Assembly: GCF_042767895.1 (NCBI RefSeq)
Contig: NC_091550.1
Coordinates: 12,995,817 to 13,010,816, forward strand
Source: Penaeus vannamei
Taxonomy: Eukaryota; Arthropoda; Malacostraca; Decapoda; Penaeidae
DNA: 15,000 nucleotides
Reading direction: 5' to 3'
Part shown: positions 1-7,828 of the stretch, one piece after another
Position numbering within the stretch: position 1 is the first letter of the stretch
Layout of the letters: every line of letters starts with the position of its first letter
The notes under the pieces: model-generated
What the model saw: the letters and a program-made list of their open reading frames with translations, nothing else
What the model was told of the DNA's origin: nothing
Databases searched by the model: none
Position numbers and translations under genes: made by a program

Positions 1-56
1 AGGCACGAAGGAGGGAAGATGGGGAAGGGGGGACGGAGGAGGGGGAAGGGGGTAGG
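1..56. repeat. G-rich polypurine low-complexity tract
   Basis: The + strand is almost all G and A, with runs of four to six G and few pyrimidines. It has no fixed repeat unit and probably continues left of the window. It ends where ordinary mixed sequence begins near 57. Confidence 0.7.
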
Positions 57-60
57 AACT

Positions 61-440
61 CCGCTCTATCCTTTGCAAGGACTAACTTATCATCCCTTCC
101 TCTCTTTATATTACTCCATTTTTCCTCTTATCCTTTCCTGTTTTCCTTCATTTTCCTGTTAATTAGTTCTATACTTTATTCCTCCTTCTTCCCCTCTCAC
201 CCGTTTCTTCCTTCTCCCTCTCTTTCCCCCTTGCTTCTTCCCTTCTCTTCTTTTTCATCTCTCTCCCCTCTCTTTAAATCTCTTGCTTCCCTTATCAACT
301 CTTACCTTTTCTCCCTCTTATCTTTAAAACCTTTCCCTTCCCTCTCACCTGTTTCCTCTCTTACTCTTTCTTTAACTCTTCTTCTCCTCCGTTACGTCTC
401 TCTTTTCTCCATCAGCTGTTTCTCCCTCTTACCCCCTAAA
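61..440. repeat. Pyrimidine-rich low-complexity DNA
   Basis: From about 110, and most strongly from 180, the + strand is dominated by C and T in irregular order (CTTCTCC, CTCTCC, CCCTT). A 90-codon open frame from 231 encodes mostly Ser, Leu and Phe and reflects this composition. No tandem period is clear. I see no gene in this stretch. Confidence 0.6.
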
Positions 441-512
441 GCTAGTCTAGGTTGTCCGAGGTCCGGTGTTGGGGATTCCCCTGTCTGCAAAGAACTTGTC
501 TGATTGAACGCT

Positions 513-838
513 GAGTGAGGGAAGGAGGGGATGAAGAATGGAGGGAGGGAAGGAGGGGATGAAGAATGGAGGGAGGGAAGGAGGGGATGAAGAATGGAGG
601 GAGGGAAGGAGGGGATGAAGAATGGAGGGAGGGAAGGAGGGGATGAAGAATGGAGGGAGGGAAGGAGGGGGTGAAGAATGGAGGGAGGGAAGGAGGGGAT
701 GAAGAATGGAGGGAGGGAAGGAAGGGATGAAGAATGGAGGGAGGGAAGGAAAGGGTGAAGAATGGAGGGAGGGAAGGAGGTGATGAAGAATGGAGGGAGG
801 GAAGGAGGAGATGAAGAATGGAGGGAGGGAAGGAGGAG
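513..838. repeat. 28-bp G-rich minisatellite, about 11-12 copies
   Basis: The core GATGAAGAATGGAGG recurs every 28 bp. The dinucleotide before GAAGAATG falls at 531, 559, 587, 615, 643, 671, 699, 727, 755, 783 and 811. Copies differ by single substitutions, for example GTGAAG for ATGAAG near 671 and AAAGGG for AGGGG near 750. Between cores each unit carries GGGAGGGAAGGAGGGG. The reverse strand stays open for 185 codons only because the unit has no reverse-strand stop in any frame. The encoded peptide repeats every 28 residues, three 28-bp units. It is a VNTR-type locus with no sign of a gene. Confidence 0.95.
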
Positions 839-955
839 TAAAAAAGGGAGGGAGGGGTGAAGAAGGGAATGAGGGAGGGAGGAAGGGAAGGAGAAAAGGA
901 GGGAAGGAGGGGTGAAGAATGGAGGGAGGGAGGGAAGGAGAAGGAAAGAGGAAAC
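839..955. repeat. Degenerate purine-rich flank of the minisatellite
   Basis: The 28-bp period breaks down after 838 into irregular GGGAGGGA, AAGGAGG and AGGGGTGAAGAAGG blocks. One recognisable unit remnant (GGGGTGAAGAATGGAGGG) lies near 908-925. It is best read as decayed or rearranged edge copies. Confidence 0.7.
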
Positions 956-1112
956 GGTTGATAAATAGATAGATAAATTGATCGAAAGATAGATTAATAC
1001 ACATATAGATAGATAGGCAGACAGATAGATAGATATATAGATAGATAGGCAGACAGATAGATAGATATATAGATAGATAGGCAGACAGATAGATAGATAT
1101 ATAGATAGATAG
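956..1112. repeat. GATA/TAGA tetranucleotide tract with a 32-bp higher-order unit
   Basis: The tract consists of AGAT-type tetramers. From about 1005 a 32-bp unit is tandemly repeated about three times, marked by GGCAGACAG beginning at 1016, 1048 and 1080. Each unit contains a TATAT interruption. This is a microsatellite whose interruptions were copied along with it into a minisatellite. Confidence 0.9.
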
Positions 1113-1334
1113 ACAGGTAAAGAGAGCGAGAGAAAGGGCGAAGAGATGGAGGGAATAACAGCCAGACGGAGATTTATACCGGCAGACAGATCAAGGCGAA
1201 AAGAGCGAAGACCCCATAAGCTACTTCGCCAAAAATCTTGCGCTGTTAAAAAAAATCATAATTCGGAGACCGCGAGGAGTCCTATGACAAAGGACTCCCC
1301 TGACATTCCCCAAGAGAAAGCTGGAAGGAGAGGG
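1113..1334. other. Short unique segment with a perfect 8-bp hairpin
   Basis: This is mixed-composition sequence with no recognised gene. It contains the inverted repeat GGAGTCCT (1276-1283) and AGGACTCC (1291-1298) around a 7-nt loop. An open frame from 1146 runs through it into the CT tract and encodes nothing I recognise. Confidence 0.5.
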
Positions 1335-1593
1335 GGTCACCGCTCCCTTTTTTTCTCTCGTCTATTCTTGCTAGTATACGTAATTTCTTTCTTTGATTGT
1401 CTGTCTCGTTCTTTTGTTTTCTATTTATCTTTGTTTTCTCTCTCTCAGACTCTCCCTCCTTTCTTTCTTTCTTTTTCTGTCTGTCTATCTCTGTCCCTCT
1501 CTCTCTGTCTCTCTCTCCCTCCCTCACTCCCTCCCTCTCTCTCTCTCTCTCTCTCCCCGTCTCCCTCTCCCATTCCCTCTCTCCCTCTCTCTC
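1335..1593. repeat. Pyrimidine tract with CT, CTTT, CTGT and CTCC patches
   Basis: An irregular CT-rich tract holds short runs of CTTT (about 1460-1475), CTGT/CTAT (about 1477-1495) and CT/CTCC (1500-1590). It looks like an impure compound microsatellite. It ends at an 11-bp direct repeat, GCTGAAGGCAT, present at 1594-1604 and 1619-1629. Confidence 0.8.
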
Positions 1594-1684
1594 GCTGAAG
1601 GCATCACCACAAGGAAAAGCTGAAGGCATGGAGAGGTTAATTGCCGTCTGTCTGCTTGCGGCTTGACTCTGCGCGCCAGGATGG

Positions 1685-2001
1685 GATTCCTCTGACCGTT
1701 GGCTTGTCTGTGTTTGATAATGGTCGACTTTGTGGAATTTTTGATGTTGATAATGCACCATTGCGATTTTTTTATATTTGGTAATGGATCTATTTATTGA
1801 CTTTTTTTCATGCTGGTAATGGGTATCTGGAGGATTTTGATAATCTCCGCTTTTTTCGTACCTGATAATGATAAGATGTGATAATTCTTATGTCAGTAAT
1901 TCGTCTCTTGATGGGCTCTGCGTCTTTGAATATTCTTTTCTTTGATTCCTCCGTTGGTTATGCTCCAGTGGGCGGCTTTTCCTATTTATAATGATCGACT
2001 T
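1685..2001. repeat. Decayed repeat family built on TGATAATG
   Basis: The motif TTGATAATG or close variants (TTGGTAATG, CTGGTAATG, CTGATAATG, GTGATAATT) recurs at 1714, 1747, 1778, 1813, 1837, 1862 and 1878, spaced 16-35 bp. A longer diverged pair supports real repetition. GATTCCTC then CCGTTGG at 1685 and 1944 are each followed by TTGATAATGGTCGACTT-like sequence (1714; TTATAATGATCGACTT near 1986). This suggests an old tandem or duplicated array now heavily mutated. No gene is seen. Confidence 0.5.
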
Positions 2002-2512
2002 CTCGCTGTCGAACTGTTCGTCTTAAAATTCCATTACTTTAGATAACGTTCATATACTTCTTTTTGGATTAGCTATTAAATAAATGTTCCTTTTCGCGAG
2101 TATTGCTATTGCATTGCTAGTTTTCCTGCAGCTCTTTGTGGGTTTTTCTATTGAACGTTTTTTTCAGACAGTGATAACGTTTCTCTTCAAACACATGTTG
2201 CCCAAGGTGACCTGTATCACGTTGAGTCTTCATGTCATTTGACCTGACATGCTGCCAACTCGTTTTTTTCATGTATTTGTTCGCCTTTATTTACTAGCAT
2301 TGGCAATGTACGTATGTGTCATATTGAGATCCAGCTCTTAGTTTCAAAGCCTAAAATGAGCATATTACTATTATGATAAACGAAAAATCTTAGTGTGATA
2401 ATAACTGACGTAATAATACAATTCATCGATCGAAAAACTACAAAAATTATCAAAACACGGTTTTAGTCACGGTTTTTACATTCTACAAATTAAAATGAAA
2501 AAAGCAAAATAA
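2002..2512. other. AT-rich unique DNA, no gene seen
   Basis: This is mixed AT-rich sequence with stops in all frames. One small inverted repeat, CATGTCA (2231-2237) and TGACATG (2245-2251), encloses TTTGACC. No recognisable transposon or RNA gene is present. Confidence 0.5.
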
Positions 2513-2536
2513 CAGAGAGAGAAAGAGAGAGGGGGG

Positions 2537-2612
<76 letters not shown>

Positions 2613-2639
2613 GGGGGGTAGAGAGAGAGAGAGAGAGAA
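2513..2639. repeat. (AG)32 microsatellite between duplicated G-run borders
   Basis: A pure AG run spans about 2539-2602. The border GAAAGAGAGAGGGGGGGTAG occurs on both sides, at 2521-2540 and 2602-2621, 81 bp apart. The whole block therefore looks like a duplicated segment that includes its poly-G interruption. The Ser-Leu open frame on the reverse strand is an artefact. Confidence 0.95.
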
Positions 2640-2923
2640 TGAAAAACATGGACATACAAGAATATATATCAGGTCAGCCATCATGAATTCCCGGTTATTC
2701 TCACCGCATCTGATCACGGTGAGACTAGTACCTTCAGTATCTAAATTGCAGATAAACTACAACTCAGTCAGTGATGATGCCTATATTTTATTTCTTATGG
2801 TATTACAAAATGTGTATAAAAAGCGGCATAAGAGGAGGAAGTGAAGGGGCATCAGAAGAATCGAAAAGAAAAAAAAGAAAAGCATACACAGAAACACACA
2901 CATAAACAAATACACACGCTTAT
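2640..2923. other. Unique AT-rich segment ending in a short CA-rich patch
   Basis: This is mixed sequence without coding signals. Near 2865-2880 it becomes A-rich. At 2893-2920 it has ACACACATAAACAAATACAC-type sequence resembling the CA-rich array near 11195-11285. Confidence 0.45.
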
Positions 2924-2970
2924 CCCCTCCCCCACCAACTCCCCTAACCCCCTCCCCCACCAACTCCCCT
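2924..2970. repeat. C-rich 25-bp direct repeat, two copies
   Basis: The C-rich stretch containing CTCCCCCACCAACTCCCC is present at 2924-2945 and 2949-2970. The 22 matching bases are identical in both copies, at a period of 25 bp. C-rich DNA continues irregularly to about 3070. Confidence 0.9.
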
Positions 2971-3070
2971 GAACCCTTTCTTCACCCACCCCTCCCCCCT
3001 ACCTACACACAAGCACGCATCCTTAATCTTTAACTTAATCTGCATTCCCTCCCCCTCCCCCCCGCGCCCC

Positions 3071-3207
3071 AACACGCCGCCAGGGAACGAGGACTCCCTG
3101 GAGCTAGAGCCACTTCGACGATGGTGGCCAAGGCGTCTCTTCGAACAGCTGTGAATGGCGGAGTTCGGGACTTAATTGTGGGTAGATCGAGGTGTTTATG
3201 GGCGAGT

Positions 3208-3210
<3 letters not shown>
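3071..3210 (+). other. Short complex island with an ATG-initiated open segment
   Basis: This is balanced-composition sequence between a C-rich tract and the TG array. An ATG at 3121, with GACG before it, opens a frame reading MVAKASLRTAVNGGVRDLIV before it runs into the TG repeat. The opposite strand is also open here. I recognise no domain. It could be a short exon, but there is no supporting homology and chance is likely. Confidence 0.1.
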
Positions 3211-3294
<84 letters not shown>

Positions 3295-3299
3295 TGTGT

Positions 3300-3355
<56 letters not shown>

Positions 3356-3545
3356 GAGCGTACTATATGTCATTGTGAGTTTGCTTTCGTGTGTGTGTAT
3401 GTGAAGGTATGTGTTTTTTGTGTGTGGATGTGCAATATGTTCTCATGTGGGTATATGAACGTAAAGTATGCGCTTATGTGCGTAACTATATTGTATGCTC
3501 ATGTGCAGTCGTGTGTGTTTATGTGTTCTAATGCACGCGTGTGTG
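3211..3545. repeat. (TG)n microsatellite with a decayed 3' flank
   Basis: Forty pure TG units span 3211-3290. After TTTG and TATG interruptions, more TG continues to 3350. From 3351 to 3545 the sequence stays TG-rich but degenerate (TGTATGTG, GTGTGTTTATGTG), as expected for an older decayed part of the same array. The Cys-Val and His-Thr open frames are artefacts. Confidence 0.95.
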
Positions 3546-3660
3546 GTAAAGACAGCTTTGATAGTTATCTGAAACCACACATTTAGACATCGCAAGAACG
3601 ACTGAAATTAGGTGGAACAAATCTATTTACTCCACCACAATACTCAGAAACTTTTTGCTC

Positions 3661-3900
3661 ATACTAAAAGAGAAGAGAGGGAGGGGGCGGAATATGAAAA
3701 GAGGGACGATGAAAATAAGTGAAAAGAAGAGAGAGAGAGAGAGAGAATATATATAGAGAGAGAAAGGAAAAGGATAGCAGATAGAGAGAAAAAGAGAGTC
3801 AAAGAGAAAGAGAGAGACGGAGAGAAGAAGGAAGACAAAGAGAGAGAGGGAGAGTAGAAAAAAGAGAGAAAAAATAAAGACAGAGAATGAATGAACAAAA
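3661..3900. repeat. Polypurine low-complexity tract with GA runs
   Basis: The + strand is GA-rich, with a pure GA patch around 3729-3746, short ATATAT and AAAGAGA patches, and no single repeat unit. The 122-codon reverse-strand frame (Ser/Leu/Phe-rich) is compositional. Confidence 0.8.
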
Positions 3901-5170
3901 GAGAAGACATTAATAGACAGAGCCAGGAGCAGAGAGACGGATCACCACAAAAACACGAAGAAGAGTTTAACAAGCTGGAAATGTCTGTCCGAGAGCTGTC
4001 TGTGTCACGAGATAATGGTACTAACATTTTTTTCCTTTCTCCCCCGATGGTTGGTACAAAAACTGAACAAACAGGATAATTGGTTTACCGCTTTTCGAAT
4101 TCTGTTACGCTGATTTTATTTCTGGGCCAGAAAGCTTATTTTAAATGTGGAAAGTCATCTTTGAGTTTGAAATCGTAATTGTTCTGATGTTAAGGTTTAA
4201 CATTTTTTTCGGGAAATGTCTGATGCTATATAAAATCTAGGATATTAAAAGGAGATGATTATTTGCGGATTCGTGTATATGAGCATTTTAAAAGAATTCT
4301 ATGCATGAGTGATATTCAGACTCAAAATTTAGAATCCGTGCCGACCTTGTTGACTTACGTGAGTCTCATTTGCATAATTATGGTCACTTCATCATCAACA
4401 TCACCTTCCTCATCTCCTTTTCCTTATTCTTATTATCATCATCATGCCTCCTCCTTCCTTTATCTTTCCTTCCCCACTCTTTACTTTTTCATCTCATCAC
4501 TGCCCTTGTTTCAAGGGAGATTACGGCGCTGAAAAGACTAAAGAGATGAAAAACTGTATTTAAGGATAAATGCCATTGAGATACAAATCTTCTCTATGCG
4601 AACGTCAGGGATAAGATCTTTCTCATTTATTTCTCTCGTATACGTAAGATCCGAGTCGCGCAAGTATATAAATTTGCAATTCTGTGTAGGCCCGAGTTCA
4701 CATACGGGCTTGTCTTTATATAATTACTAATCTACTTTTAATGATTGATATATGCAGATTCGTTTGAATATTTACGAGAAAGGATCAGCTAAGTTGACGT
4801 AAGGATACAAACACGCATTTAACACAGATCTCTACACCTACAAAAGAAACCACAGATTAATAAAAAAAACTATATTAAAATTCAGGAGATATTTAGTAAC
4901 GAAACAAATGCACAATAAAAAAATATATAATACCCACCGAAACTCTTTTAAGAAGCTATCAAACGCACACGCAGCAACGGCGTAACATCAACGCAGCGTT
5001 AGATAATGATCCCATAGCACACTGACTATCAAGAGCGTATTTAGGCGAGGAGGCTATTAATCGGGCCAGCACCCTTGATTATGTCCCGCCGTATACCCTA
5101 ATTAGCTGCTTTAGACTCTAATTACATGTGGCCAAGATTCTTTGCCACCGCCATCCATCAAGGGGCGAGA
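3901..5170. other. AT-rich unique DNA, about 1.2 kb, no gene identified
   Basis: This is one of the longest stretches without tandem repeats. Frames are short and none resembles a known protein. A pyrimidine and TCA/TTC patch lies at about 4388-4510. The part from about 4960 to 5170 is more balanced in composition and carries two TAATTA cores (5099-5104 and 5119-5124). No tRNA, rRNA or transposon signature was seen. Confidence 0.5.
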
Positions 5171-5175
5171 TGCGG

Positions 5176-5207
5176 TCTCTCTCTCTCTCGTTCTTTCTTT
5201 CTTTCTT

Positions 5208-5261
<54 letters not shown>

Positions 5262-5407
5262 ACTCACTCACTCACTCACTCACTCACTCACTCACTCACT
5301 CACTCACTCACTCACTCACTCACTCACTCACTCACTCACTCACTCACTCACTCACTCACTCACTCACTCACTCACTCTCACTCACTCACTCACTCACTCA
5401 CTCACTC
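5176..5407. repeat. Compound microsatellite (CT)n-(CACT)37
   Basis: CT-rich DNA with a CTTT patch (5190-5208) leads into pure CT (about 5213-5256). Thirty CACT units follow (5257-5376), then a two-base phase slip and seven more units (5379-5406). Open frames on the + strand read Ser-Leu-Thr-His repeats and are artefacts. Confidence 0.98.
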
Positions 5408-5475
5408 TCTTCTTCGTTCCTTTTTTTCTTTCTCTCCTCAATTCTGCAAGGTTACATTATCTGCTCCATTAGGAT

Positions 5476-5790
5476 GGGGGATAGGGGTATGATTTAAATG
5501 GAGAGAAATGGAAGGGAAGGGGAAAGGAGAAAGGGGGAAAAGGGGAGATTCTAAGGAGGAAATGAAGGAGGGACTAAGAAAATGGGGACTAGAGAACCAA
5601 GGGAAGAAGGAGTTAGGAGGGGCTAGGAAGAGGATTTAGGAGAGGGGACCAAGGGAAGGGGAAGGGGAGGGGGTGGGGAAGGGAGGAAGAGGGAGAGAGG
5701 GCAGAGGAAGGGAGGAAGGAGGAGGGGGGGAGGGGAAGGGAGGAAGGGGAAGGGGGAGGGCGCAGGGGAAGGGGGAGGTCCCTAGGTGCG
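5476..5790. repeat. G-rich polypurine domain with dense G-runs
   Basis: The + strand is nearly all purine. From about 5640 to 5780 it carries many closely spaced runs of three to eight G separated by AA, A or T, a strong G-quadruplex pattern. No fixed unit is seen. A Ser-Pro-rich 192-codon frame on the reverse strand (5636-6214) is compositional. Confidence 0.85.
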
Positions 5791-5870
5791 TGACTTGGTG
5801 TTGGCGCTTGTGTGAATGAAGAGGTGGGTGCTGGGCATGATTATAGCGAGCGCTAACATGTATATGAAGT

Positions 5871-6110
5871 AAGAAGGGACGGGAGAGGGAGGGAGGGACG
5901 GGAGAGGGAGGGAGGGAGAGAGGAAGGGAGGGAGGAGGGAGTGAAAGACGGATGTAGGGAGGGAGGGTGGAATGGAGGAAGGGATGAAGTGAGTGAGGGA
6001 GAGGGTGAGGAGTGATGGATGAATGGATGGATGGATGAAGCGAGAGAGGGGGAGGGAGGGGGGGAGAGGGAGACGGAGGGAAGGAGGGACGGACAGAGAT
6101 AAAAAAATAC
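5871..6110. repeat. Polypurine tract with an 18-bp duplication and a GGAT patch
   Basis: This is GA-rich DNA. GGGACGGGAGAGGGAGGGAG occurs at 5877 and again at 5895, an 18-bp period with overlapping copies. A (GGAT)n patch with one substitution lies at about 6013-6038. G-runs continue to about 6090. Confidence 0.85.
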
Positions 6111-6394
6111 AAAGAAAGAGAGGGAGGGTGTAAAGAAATATACAGGACAATAATACATAAATCAACAGAACGAATAAAACCGAAACAAAACGAAAAAGAA
6201 AAAGAAAATAACAATGTCCTTCTGTCTCAGTAACAGGAACACCACCGATCCTTTGCAAACCCTTCCCACCCCCTTCCCCCCACCATTCCCCTCGGCCACC
6301 CTCGCCCCCCGCACTAGATTGACAATAAAACTAATCAGTAAGACAATGAACACGAGCCGCGAAAACCGTTGAACGAAGGACACCATGCTAGGTT
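6111..6394. other. A-rich then mixed unique DNA, no gene seen
   Basis: From 6140 to 6215 the DNA is A-rich with AAAC/AAAG patches. From 6216 to 6394 it is mixed, with a C-rich segment at 6258-6312. It separates two purine domains. I see no coding or RNA signal. Confidence 0.45.
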
Positions 6395-6521
6395 GATGGT
6401 GGGGAGGGGGAAGGGGGTGGGAACGGGGATGGGAGGGGGGGAAGGGGGGAAGGGGAAGGGAAATGAGGCAGAGTGTGGGGGAGTCTGGAGGAGGAGAAGG
6501 GGAGGAGTAAGGGGGTAGAAT
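6395..6521. repeat. G-rich polypurine tract with quadruplex-type G-runs
   Basis: Runs of three to seven G alternate with A, AA or T, notably at 6400-6460. There is no tandem unit. It leads directly into the 171-bp repeat that follows. Confidence 0.8.
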
Positions 6522-6863
6522 GGGGGTGTCTGAAGGAGGAGGGAGAGGAGGACGAGGCGAGAAAAAGGAAGCAGAGTGAGGAATGAGGAGAATGGGAGAG
6601 GAGCAGAAAGCGAGGAAAAAGGAAGCAGAGTAAGATGGAAAGGAGGACAGGAAGGGAGAAGGGGGAGATGAGGAGGGGAAAGGAGTCAGAGAGGGGGTGT
6701 CTGAAGAAGAAGAGAGAGGAGGACAAGGCGAGAAAGAGGAAGTAGAGTAATGTAGGAGAAGAGAGAAGAGGACGAGGCGAGAAAGAGGAAGTAGAGTAAT
6801 GTAGAAGGGAGAGGAGGACAAGGCGAGAGAAAGAGGAAGTAGAGTAAGGGAGTAAGGAGGAGG
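6522..6863. repeat. Purine-rich higher-order repeat, two 171-bp units with inner 46-49-bp copies
   Basis: GGGGGTGTCTGAAG occurs at 6522 and 6693, and GGACRAGGCGAG at 6550 and 6721. Both pairs are 171 bp apart. Inside the second unit, GGACRAGGCG recurs at 6721, 6770 and 6816 (49 and 46 bp), each followed by AGAGGAAGTAGAGTAA. A diverged copy, AAAAAGGAAGCAGAGTAAG, lies near 6615-6634. This is nested minisatellite amplification in polypurine DNA. Ser/Pro/Leu-rich frames on the reverse strand are artefacts. Confidence 0.85.
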
Positions 6864-6940
6864 GTAAGGGAGAAGAAGGGGAAAGGCTGTTTATGGGGGG
6901 ATAGCGGGGGAGGAGTAGAAGGGGGAAGGGGGTTATATGC

Positions 6941-6997
6941 TATGACCACAGCCAAGAGAAGAAAGAACAATGGCCCGGCGTGACGTCATCAACGGGT

Positions 6998-7001
<4 letters not shown>
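6941..7001. other. Short complex spacer with a CRE-type palindrome
   Basis: About 60 bp of mixed sequence separates the polypurine domain from the polypyrimidine domain. It contains the full palindrome TGACGTCA at 6981-6988, the consensus site for CREB/ATF-family bZIP proteins. No transcription unit is visible beside it, so function is unproven. Confidence 0.4.
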
Positions 7002-7057
<56 letters not shown>

Positions 7058-7757
7058 TCTTCTTCTTCTTCTTCTTCTTCTTCTCCTCCTCCTCCCCCTC
7101 CTCCTCCTTCTCCTTCTCCTTCTTCTCCTTCTCCTTCTCCTTCTCCTTCTTCTTCTCCTTCTCCTTCTCCTTCTTCTTCTCCTTCTTCTCCTCCTGCTTC
7201 TCCTTCTCCTTCTTCTCCTCCTCCTTCTCCTTCTCCTTCTCCTGCTTCATCTTGTTCTTCTTCTTCTTCTTCATCCTCTTATTCTTCTTCTTCTCCTCCT
7301 TCTCCTTCTCCTTCTCCTTCCTTCTCTTCTCCTTCTCCTTCTCCTTCTCCTACTCCTACTCCTACTCCTTCTCCTCCTTCTCCTCCTTCTCCTTCTCCTT
7401 CTCCTTCTCCTTCTCCTTCTCCTTCTCCTTCTCCTTCTCCTTCTCCTTCTCCTTCTCCTTCTCCTCCTTCTCCTTCTTCTCCTTCTTCTCTCCTTTCTCT
7501 TCTTTTTTCTCTCCTTCTTCTCTCCTTCTTCTCTTCTTCTTTCTCTTCTTCTTCTCTCCTTCTTCTCTCCCTCCTTCTCCTGCTTCTCTCTTTCTCCTCC
7601 TTCTTCTCTCCTTCTCCTTCTTCTCTCCTGCTTCTTCTTCTCTCCTGCTCTTCTTCTCTTCTTCTTCTTCTTCTTCTTCTTCTTCTCTTCTTCTCTCCTT
7701 CTCTTCTTCTCTCCTTCTCTTCTCCTTCTCTCTCCCTTTTTTCCCACTTTTATTTCT
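7002..7757. repeat. Compound polypyrimidine array, about 750 bp
   Basis: (TC)26 at 7002-7053 passes into TTC triplets (about 7054-7083), then into imperfect TCC/TTC and TTCTCC hexamers. Thirteen perfect CCTTCT units span 7385-7462, with a CCTACT variant patch near 7348-7368. After about 7490 it is irregular CTT/CTCC. Only a few purines interrupt it (near 7195, 7243-7276, 7350-7365, 7579, 7629 and 7646). Poly-Ser, Leu, Pro and Phe frames on the + strand and Arg/Glu/Lys frames on the reverse strand are artefacts. Confidence 0.98.
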
Positions 7758-7797
7758 CAGTTATTTTGCACGTAATTAATAAGCGGTCTGGACAAAT

Positions 7798-7828
7798 CCC
7801 CCCTCCCCCTCCCCCTCCCCCTCCCCCC
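7798..7828. repeat. C-run tract, five runs of five to six C separated by single T
   Basis: The tract is a hexamer repeat of CCCCCT type. The reverse strand has five G-runs of at least five with 1-nt A loops, a near-ideal G-quadruplex sequence. The + strand is a matching i-motif candidate. Confidence 0.95.

Noticed and set aside
447..1004. 185-codon reverse-strand open frame, Ser/Pro/Phe-rich repeats
   Set aside because: It is a by-product of the 28-bp minisatellite, which has no reverse-strand stops. Low-complexity peptide with no domain.
1195..1235. CGAAGACCCCATAAGCT resembles a conserved mitochondrial large-rRNA segment
   Set aside because: Similarity covers only about 15 bp and neighbouring sequence does not match rRNA. 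Likely chance.
2205..2251. AGGTGACCT and TTTGACCT considered as a nuclear-receptor element; CATGTCA/TGACATG pair considered as a terminal repeat
   Set aside because: Half-sites do not fit a standard spacing, and the 7-bp inverted pair is short enough to be chance in AT-rich DNA.
3104..3586. Cys-Val and His-Thr repeat frames
   Set aside because: Direct translation of the TG/CA microsatellite on both strands.
4688..4711. Small inverted repeat AGGCCCG/CGGGCTT considered as a tRNA or element end
   Set aside because: Seven pairs including one G-T wobble with a 10-nt loop. No cloverleaf or promoter boxes around it.
5126..5497. Ser-Leu-Thr-His repeat proteins in three frames
   Set aside because: Translation of the CACT tetranucleotide array. 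All three frames are open.
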